Assembly (NCBI GenBank): GCA_964556885.1
Contig: CAZKYP010000044.1
Span: 1-19,874 of the forward strand
Length of the DNA: 19,874 nucleotides
Direction: 5' to 3'
Source of the DNA: CAZKYP01 sp964556885
GTDB taxonomy: Bacteria > Planctomycetota > Phycisphaerae > Sedimentisphaerales > Anaerobacaceae
Part shown: piece after piece, positions 15,347 through 19,874 of the stretch
Numbering within the stretch: the stretch's first letter is position 1
Layout of the letters: each line of letters opens with the position of its first letter
The notes under the pieces: generated by a model
The model's input: only the letters and a program-made list of their open reading frames with translations
Database searches by the model: none
Told to the model about the DNA's origin: nothing
Program-made: the position numbers and the translations under genes

Positions 15347-17299
15347 ATGAACAACGGCAAAATAAATTTGTTTATCTACGGTTCGCTGCGTGACAGCGGA
15401 ATCTTCCAGTCGGTGAGCGGCATCAGTTTTACCAGAAAAGCATCCAGGGTGGACAGTCAGACGCTTTTCGCAGAACCGGCCTTCCTGCCGAACTATCGAA
15501 AGGTCAGCCCGGACAATGTTTATTACTACGCTGTCTCATCCCGGTCATCGAGAATCGAAGGACTCGTGATATACGATATTCCGTCAAGGGTAATGGCCGA
15601 AATCGACAAGTACGAAGGCAAGCGTTACGAAAGAGATACGGTATTTGTCAACACAGCAGGGGGCCGGATCGAAGCCCAGGCCTACCTGGTAAGTCACGAC
15701 TCGATGAAAAAGCATTTCGGAGACAGGTTCCATCTGAACCTGATACACGAACTCTGGCTGAGAAAACGCATCGAGAAATTTATTAAAAGGCATACCCGTC
15801 CCGGTGACAGAACAGCGGATGCCGAAGTAGAACGACGGGCTTACAGGGAGCTTCTGGCAACCACTGAGCGCGACCTGGTTATGACCCATTATCAATCGGA
15901 TGCAATCAGCGATTATTACCTCGAACATGAGCTGGCCCGGCCTTTGCCGAGCATTAGATTCTTATATGACGATGAGCAGGCAAGGCCGTTCGTAAATAAC
16001 TATCTGGCTTTGGTTATCAAACAAGTCCTTCTTAATCAGCTCGATGAGCAAATCCAGTCCGAGTATCGTTACGACCTCGAGCATATGAGAACATCGGAAA
16101 GGTATTTTAAGCGAACAGTCAGTCTGATCACAGCTTTGAATATAATCAATACGAATAATACCGCCGTCGATTTGATAATAGACAAGTGCCTTCAGACAAT
16201 GCCCTTTGATAAATACGACCTGATAGATTATGTCAAATACGGAGTACGCGCTGCAAGAAGTATATTTGACGGTCGCGTAGTCTCCGCCAAGCTGAACCAG
16301 ATCCGCTCAAACCTTCAGCCCGGACTCGTCCCGCTTGGTCTCGAGGTCGAAATGAGCGACCTTGGCCCCGCAGCCGTCGAACCGAAAAGAAGTGTATTCG
16401 ATCCGGTTTACGACAGCTTTAAGTACTTCTACGATTATCGTCTTGATGTATTGAGCTGGAAACTCGGTGGATATATCGACGACCACAGCGGTTCGACCGA
16501 CCCCGCCCGCCGCTGCGGATTCCTTGAACTCGCCCCGGGCAGACTTAGTATCGCAGGTGAGCTTTCCAGGCCCGCAACAGCAGACCCGTGGCTGCTTAAT
16601 CAGCTTATAAATGAAATTGTGGAATTTTATAATGTCGGCCCGCACAGCCTGCATCTGTCTTTCCAGCTTAGGAAAAAGCAGATCGGACATCAGAAAATCC
16701 TTCCTCTGAGTTATGTCAAGTGCTTACTTGCCCTCGGCGGCGGTCCGGAATTGAAGGGAGCCGGCAGATTGTGGGTTTCGAGAATGGGCTACGACGAAAT
16801 AACACAGCATCCCGTAGCGTCATCCGGCGAAGAATTCATGTTCGCCAGGACCAGCAAACGAAAGTGGTACCTGGGCGGCGACGATATAGCGAACAAAATT
16901 CCGGCGCAGGCAACAACGTATGTTCAGCAGTATAAATTTATTCGTCTCGAGGAAAGAACAAATTATGAGCCGCTGATTCTTTGTCTTAAGGGATTGCAGT
17001 TGGCTTATAATCCGGGTGATTATTTATCAGCTCAGCAATTGAGTAAAAGTGCCAGGCTGCAGCAGGAATACGAAGAGCTGAAAAAATGGGCGAAAGAGCC
17101 GGCACCGATAAGCCCCCAGACAATAAACAAGTTCATCAATACCGTCAGGGACGGATTAATGAATGAAGGAAATCGCAAGCCCAGGCATAACCTGCACTAT
17201 ATAGAATGGGCCATGAGCGCCATCGATTTGCAATTACGGATGTTTAACGATCTGCTAAAAAAGACAGAGAACAATGCTGTCAAACTCCCGAAAGCATGA
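15347..17299 (+). CDS. Gamma-glutamylcyclotransferase-like domain fused to a putative GCS-like amidoligase
   Basis: 650 residues, starting 28 bases after the GT2 gene with no clear Shine-Dalgarno. Residues ~5-120 look like the AIG2/GGCT fold: NLFIYGSLRD (7-16) is the YGSL substrate loop, and IDKYEGKRYERDTV (86-99) carries the expected catalytic acid, E90. Such domains cyclise or release gamma-glutamyl groups. Residues ~125-320 are mostly helical. The C-terminal part matches the pattern of COOH-NH2 (glutamate-cysteine ligase-like) amidoligases: GLEVEM (331-336, E333/E335 as metal ligands), WKLGGYIDDHSG (~371-382), GFLELAP (391-397, E394) and HSLHLSFQL (433-441, H433/H436). These form amide bonds with ATP. 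The domain calls rest on motif order and have not been checked by profile search. The N-terminal assignment is firmer than the C-terminal. It is the last gene of the 10623-17299 operon. Confidence 0.7.
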   Translation: MNNGKINLFIYGSLRDSGIFQSVSGISFTRKASRVDSQTLFAEPAFLPNYRKVSPDNVYYYAVSSRSSRIEGLVIYDIPSRVMAEIDKYEGKRYERDTVFVNTAGGRIEAQAYLVSHDSMKKHFGDRFHLNLIHELWLRKRIEKFIKRHTRPGDRTADAEVERRAYRELLATTERDLVMTHYQSDAISDYYLEHELARPLPSIRFLYDDEQARPFVNNYLALVIKQVLLNQLDEQIQSEYRYDLEHMRTSERYFKRTVSLITALNIINTNNTAVDLIIDKCLQTMPFDKYDLIDYVKYGVRAARSIFDGRVVSAKLNQIRSNLQPGLVPLGLEVEMSDLGPAAVEPKRSVFDPVYDSFKYFYDYRLDVLSWKLGGYIDDHSGSTDPARRCGFLELAPGRLSIAGELSRPATADPWLLNQLINEIVEFYNVGPHSLHLSFQLRKKQIGHQKILPLSYVKCLLALGGGPELKGAGRLWVSRMGYDEITQHPVASSGEEFMFARTSKRKWYLGGDDIANKIPAQATTYVQQYKFIRLEERTNYEPLILCLKGLQLAYNPGDYLSAQQLSKSARLQQEYEELKKWAKEPAPISPQTINKFINTVRDGLMNEGNRKPRHNLHYIEWAMSAIDLQLRMFNDLLKKTENNAVKLPKA

Positions 17300-17372
17300 G
17301 CTTGAAATCCATTGTCACTATATCTAAAAACAGATGTTTTATTTCGTTCGATTATTTTAATCAAATCGCATG

Positions 17373-17657
17373 TTAATTTTCCGCAATGCCCCTCTTTTCG
17401 TCAATTTTCTGCCTTATATATTCGACAGAATGTACAGCGGCTTCTTTCCCGAAATCGATGCATTTTCGCACACCCGAGTTAAATGATTTGGCGAATTCTT
17501 CTGATTTGATCTGAGATAATATGGAATTTTCGCCATCCGATTTTTGTGACCTGTAAACACTGTTTTCAGGTGCGGGTGCCAAAGTGTAGATTGCGGTGCC
17601 GTAGCCGGCGAAATAAACTATCAGCAGGAAAATGAATTTTATTCTCCATCCTCTCAC
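17373..17657 (-). CDS. Small membrane-anchored protein of unknown function
   Basis: 94 residues from GTG 17657, chosen because a run of seven G (17664-17670) sits in the ribosome-site position; a TTG at 17672 is an alternative. An N-terminal membrane anchor or uncleaved signal (IKFIFLLIVYFAGYGTAIYTLAP) is followed by a polar, mostly helical tail (ILSQIKSEEFAKSFNSGVRKCIDFGKEAAVHSVEYIRQKIDEKR). The clean anchor-plus-helix layout and lack of frame interruption support a real gene, but I do not recognise it. Its end converges with the GGCT/amidoligase gene, with a 73-base gap that has only a weak A/T stem. The 17658-17803 gap upstream is GC/T-patterned with no clear signal. Confidence 0.6.
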   Translation of the reverse strand: MRGWRIKFIFLLIVYFAGYGTAIYTLAPAPENSVYRSQKSDGENSILSQIKSEEFAKSFNSGVRKCIDFGKEAAVHSVEYIRQKIDEKRGIAEN

Positions 17658-17803
17658 TAAGTTCCCCCCCAAATTGTATGGAAATGTTTTTTCTCTACTC
17701 CCCGGTCAGGCCCCCCCAGCCGGTTTTTTTGTATTCGCTGCTAATAAATATTTAATAAACAAAATCCCGGATGCCAAATACAAATACAAGAAAAACCACC
17801 GAT

Positions 17804-18919
17804 TTATCCATTTAAAACCCGGCTTAGGGTACTGCATACGTTGGCGATTTGGTCTTTGGTAAGGTTATTGTAGAATGGCAGGGCGATTGTGCTTTTTGAT
17901 ACGGATTCGGTTATGGGGAAATCGCCCGGCTTGTAACCGAACTTCTCGACCATAAACGGCTGCAGGTGCACAGGCGGGAAATAACTGCCGACCTGAATCC
18001 CGTTGTTTTTCATCTGCTCCAGGACCCGATTTCGGTCTTCTATGGTAAATTCATCCGTCAGCCGGACAACAAAAACGAACCAGCTTATATCGCAGCCGAT
18101 CGGCTCCGCAGGAACTATAATTCTGTCGTCGTCGGCAAGCATTTCCTGATACCATCGGGCAACCTGTTTACGTTTGGCGATAATCTGCTCTATTCTCGAA
18201 AGCTGAGCAATACCGAGAGCACAGTTTATATCACTGAGCCGGAAATTGTAACCCAGCCTTTCATGCTCCAGCCAGTCGTCGGATTTGCCCCGGCCCTGGT
18301 TGCGAAGCGATACACATATATCCGCCAGCCGGTCGTCGTCGGTCATTATCATGCCGCCCTCGCCGGTCGTAATCTGTTTATTAGGGTAAAAGGCGAACAC
18401 GCCCATCGTGCCGAACGTTCCGGCCTTTTTGCTGTTCAATGTCGATCCCAGGGCTTCGCAGCTATCTTCAATCACTTTGAGATAGTGTTTTGCGGCTATA
18501 TCGCATACTTTATCGAAACCCGCCGGATTACCGAAAACCTCGACCGGCAGAACGGCTTTTGTCCTGTCGGTAATGGCAGACTCTATTTTAGCCGGATCGA
18601 TATTCAGACTTTCCGGGTCGATATCGACGAAGACCGGCCGGGCGCCGGCCATCATAATAGTAGTAGCGGATGCTATGAAAGTAAACGGCGTGGTAATGAC
18701 CTCGTCGCCTTCTCCGATCTCCATAGCCAGCATACACAGAAACAGGCCGCTGGTCCCGCTGTTGACGGCAACGGCATGCTTTGTACCTATATATCCGGCT
18801 AAAGCCTGCTCGAACTCAGGCAGTTTGGGACCGAGAGAAAGATTGGGACCGCTGAGGACGGCGATGACCGCTTCGATTTCCATGTCGGTTATATCAGGTC
18901 GGGACAAGTGTATGCGCAT
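17804..18919 (-). CDS. DegT/DnrJ/EryC1/StrS-family sugar aminotransferase
   Basis: 371 residues from ATG 18919, preceded by GGAG nine bases upstream; the open frame to 19093 is not conserved-looking and I leave it out. The family makes 3- or 4-amino sugars from NDP-keto-sugars with PLP. Visible are the entry IHLSRPDIT..EIEAV..VL (3-22), AVNSGTSGLFLCMLAM (51-66), TPFTFIASATTIMMAGARPVFVDID (77-101), IEDSCEALGS (150-159, D152 to the cofactor nitrogen), FYPNKQITTGEGGM (177-190) with PLP lysine K181, and GYNFRLSDINCALG plus PPVHLQPF. The closest enzymes would be PseC/ArnB/WecE-like or perosamine-type, but the sugar is not predictable. It would serve surface polysaccharide or glycoprotein synthesis, and may be linked to the glycosyltransferases at 11798-15318. 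It is transcribed divergently from the HTH regulator. Confidence 0.94.
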   Translation of the reverse strand: MRIHLSRPDITDMEIEAVIAVLSGPNLSLGPKLPEFEQALAGYIGTKHAVAVNSGTSGLFLCMLAMEIGEGDEVITTPFTFIASATTIMMAGARPVFVDIDPESLNIDPAKIESAITDRTKAVLPVEVFGNPAGFDKVCDIAAKHYLKVIEDSCEALGSTLNSKKAGTFGTMGVFAFYPNKQITTGEGGMIMTDDDRLADICVSLRNQGRGKSDDWLEHERLGYNFRLSDINCALGIAQLSRIEQIIAKRKQVARWYQEMLADDDRIIVPAEPIGCDISWFVFVVRLTDEFTIEDRNRVLEQMKNNGIQVGSYFPPVHLQPFMVEKFGYKPGDFPITESVSKSTIALPFYNNLTKDQIANVCSTLSRVLNG

Positions 18920-19194
18920 ACCGAATTCTCCATCATCGAAACAGCGCCGAATATACATGTAAAACTTATGGGATTGTAACGTCAGCGGCCAATAAATCAA
19001 GCGGGAATCCACATTCGATAACTGCACATTCATATATGCCTGCGAGGGTTTAAACAAATCACTTATGGGACGTGAAGGCCATAAGAAATTCATTTATTTG
19101 CAGATAAGCCGGGAATTGCACCAGTATGCTAAACAAGCCTCCATTTATAGCCGATTAATAGCTCGACTTATATATGCATAGTGGGAACCAAAAT
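18920..19194. promoter_or_regulatory. Divergent control region between the DegT aminotransferase and the HTH regulator
   Basis: 275 bases without a gene, between two genes reading outward. It must hold both promoters and is the natural site for the regulator to bind. I find TATA-like words near 19168-19174 but no convincing full promoter or operator repeat. Confidence 0.4.
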
Positions 19195-19773
19195 ATGGCA
19201 AAAGGAAAACATGTACTGACGACAGGCGATGTTGCAAAAATTTGTCATGTAGCCCCTCGGACAGTTTCAAAATGGTTTGACAACGGCCAGCTCAAAGGCT
19301 ATCGAATACCCGGCAGTAAAGACCGCAGAATACCCGTAAGCGAACTGATTCGGTTTATGAAGGTACATAACATGCCTACCGTGGAGATTGGTGTAGGCAA
19401 GATTCGGGTACTGATTGTGGACAGCAGGGAAAACGTCGCTTCGGCCATGGAAGATTCTTTATTGAAAAAGACGGACTACGAAGTTCAGACCGTTAAAAGC
19501 ACAATAGAAACGGGTGCGATAGTTCAGAAATTCGAACCTCATGTTCTTTTAGTAAGTCTTTTGGCCGAAGACATAGATGCAGCCGGAATTTGTAAATTCG
19601 TTCGATCCGATGAAGACCTGCGAACTATTAAAATCCTGGCCCTCGCGAACCAGCTCAGTGATTCTGAAGCTTCGGCCCTGATGCAAAAGGGCTTCGACGG
19701 TTATGTTTCATACTCGGCCGACATCAGCGAGGTCATAAAGAAGATTGAGCAGGCAATGGCAATTATCTACTGA
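19195..19773 (+). CDS. Excisionase/MerR-type HTH protein with degenerate receiver domain
   Basis: 192 residues from ATG 19195, with GGGA about nine bases upstream; an ATG at 19174 is in frame but lacks one. Residues 7-56 are a winged HTH of the HTH_17/BldC type: VLTTGDVAKICHVAPRTVSKWFDNGQLKGYRIPGSKDRRIPVSELIRFM. Residues ~70-190 follow the response-regulator receiver fold (RVLIVDS... PHVLLVSLLAEDID... IKILALAN... GFDGYVSYSAD... VIKKIEQAM). The positions that make a receiver work are changed: one of the acidic pair is S77 (D76 kept), the phospho-acceptor position is S121 instead of Asp, the switch Thr/Ser position is A151 and the conserved Lys is Y173. It is therefore unlikely to be phosphorylated and may sense a ligand or only dimerise. 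It is divergent from the DegT gene, a candidate target. No terminator follows. Confidence 0.85.
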   Translation: MAKGKHVLTTGDVAKICHVAPRTVSKWFDNGQLKGYRIPGSKDRRIPVSELIRFMKVHNMPTVEIGVGKIRVLIVDSRENVASAMEDSLLKKTDYEVQTVKSTIETGAIVQKFEPHVLLVSLLAEDIDAAGICKFVRSDEDLRTIKILALANQLSDSEASALMQKGFDGYVSYSADISEVIKKIEQAMAIIY

Positions 19774-19826
19774 TCGACGTACCTGAAAAAAAACAGACAA
19801 AGAATATTAATATAACTGTCAATCGA

Positions 19827-19874
19827 GTAGGCTGGGGCTTCGCAGCCCCGGCCTCTCACACCACCCGGCAAGCC
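19827..19874 (-). mobile_element. 3' end of a group II intron (part of domain V and domain VI), cut by window edge
   Basis: Read on the minus strand the last bases contain CCGGGTGGTGTGAGAGG, like the 3' strand of group II domain V and its joining segment. Next comes a hairpin GGC-C-GGGGCT / AGCCCC-A-GCC with loop GCGA and then TAC. The hairpin fits domain VI: the unpaired A would be the branch point, six bases before the end at 19827 (AC end). The 5' half of domain V and the rest of the intron, with any maturase gene, would lie to the right of this window. The element sits 53 bases after the regulator stop, in the opposite direction. Confidence 0.6.

Noticed and set aside
17300..17372. Terminator after the GGCT/amidoligase gene
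   Set aside because: AAAAC-AGAT-GTTTT is a five-pair A/T stem without a following T-run; too weak to call.
17699..17731. GC-rich stem with T7 near the small membrane protein as a terminator
   Set aside because: Only about five base pairs (CCGG/CCGG), and no rightward gene ends nearby.
17966..18802. 278-residue plus-strand open frame
   Set aside because: It lies wholly opposite the DegT gene, whose motifs are unmistakable; its composition is that of an antisense shadow.
18920..19093. N-terminal extension of the DegT aminotransferase frame to an ATG at 19093
   Set aside because: The extra 58 residues do not resemble the family, and the ATG at 18919 has a ribosome site and begins exactly at the usual DegT N-terminus.

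Overview
The window most likely comes from a Planctomycetota bacterium of the Phycisphaerae type, probably a metagenome-derived contig. The reasons are a very large secreted GLUG-repeat protein, lipoproteins and envelope proteins of unknown family, an HTH plus receiver-like regulator, starts both with and without Shine-Dalgarno sites, and several families of short intergenic palindromes. This placement is inference from gene style, because there is no rRNA or other marker that settles it.

Layout. Positions 1-2691 (minus strand) hold tsaD, a two-gene AT-rich cassette (a small C-terminally membrane-anchored protein and a four-helix-bundle S23-type protein), and larB, which runs off the left edge. 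A divergent intergenic region carries two good sigma70-type promoters: one for tsaD that appears leaderless, and one for a rightward exported coiled-coil protein with a GspC/PilP-like C-terminal segment (2937-3773). Positions 3803-10253 are all minus strand: a DUF362 protein translationally coupled to an exported HCx5R phosphatase, a lipoprotein of unknown family (also apparently leaderless), and a 1243-residue exported GLUG protein made of three tandem modules.

Positions 10623-17299 form a tight rightward operon: a class I aminotransferase, a large polytopic GT-C-like membrane protein, a DPM1-like family 2 glycosyltransferase, and a two-domain protein that appears to fuse an N-terminal gamma-glutamylcyclotransferase (AIG2-like) fold to a C-terminal GCS-like amidoligase fold. 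The glycosyltransferase pair fits a polyprenyl-phosphate-sugar pathway (GT2 makes the lipid-linked donor, GT-C uses it on the outer face). The amidoligase/cyclotransferase fusion could make and trim gamma-glutamyl-type amide bonds. This operon is the best candidate for an undescribed pathway in the window, but its product cannot be read from sequence.

Positions 17373-19773 hold a small membrane-anchored protein, a DegT-family sugar aminotransferase (both minus strand) and a divergently transcribed HTH protein with a degenerate receiver domain. The last 48 bases look like the 3' end (half of domain V, plus domain VI) of a group II intron on the minus strand whose body lies beyond the window.

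Repeats are a theme. AT-rich inverted flanks surround the S23 cassette, and a hairpin-forming CTAAAGTG-type repeat occurs on both sides of the lipoprotein/GLUG block. Short palindromes lie inside two coding regions, one of them apparently inserted in frame in the GLUG protein.
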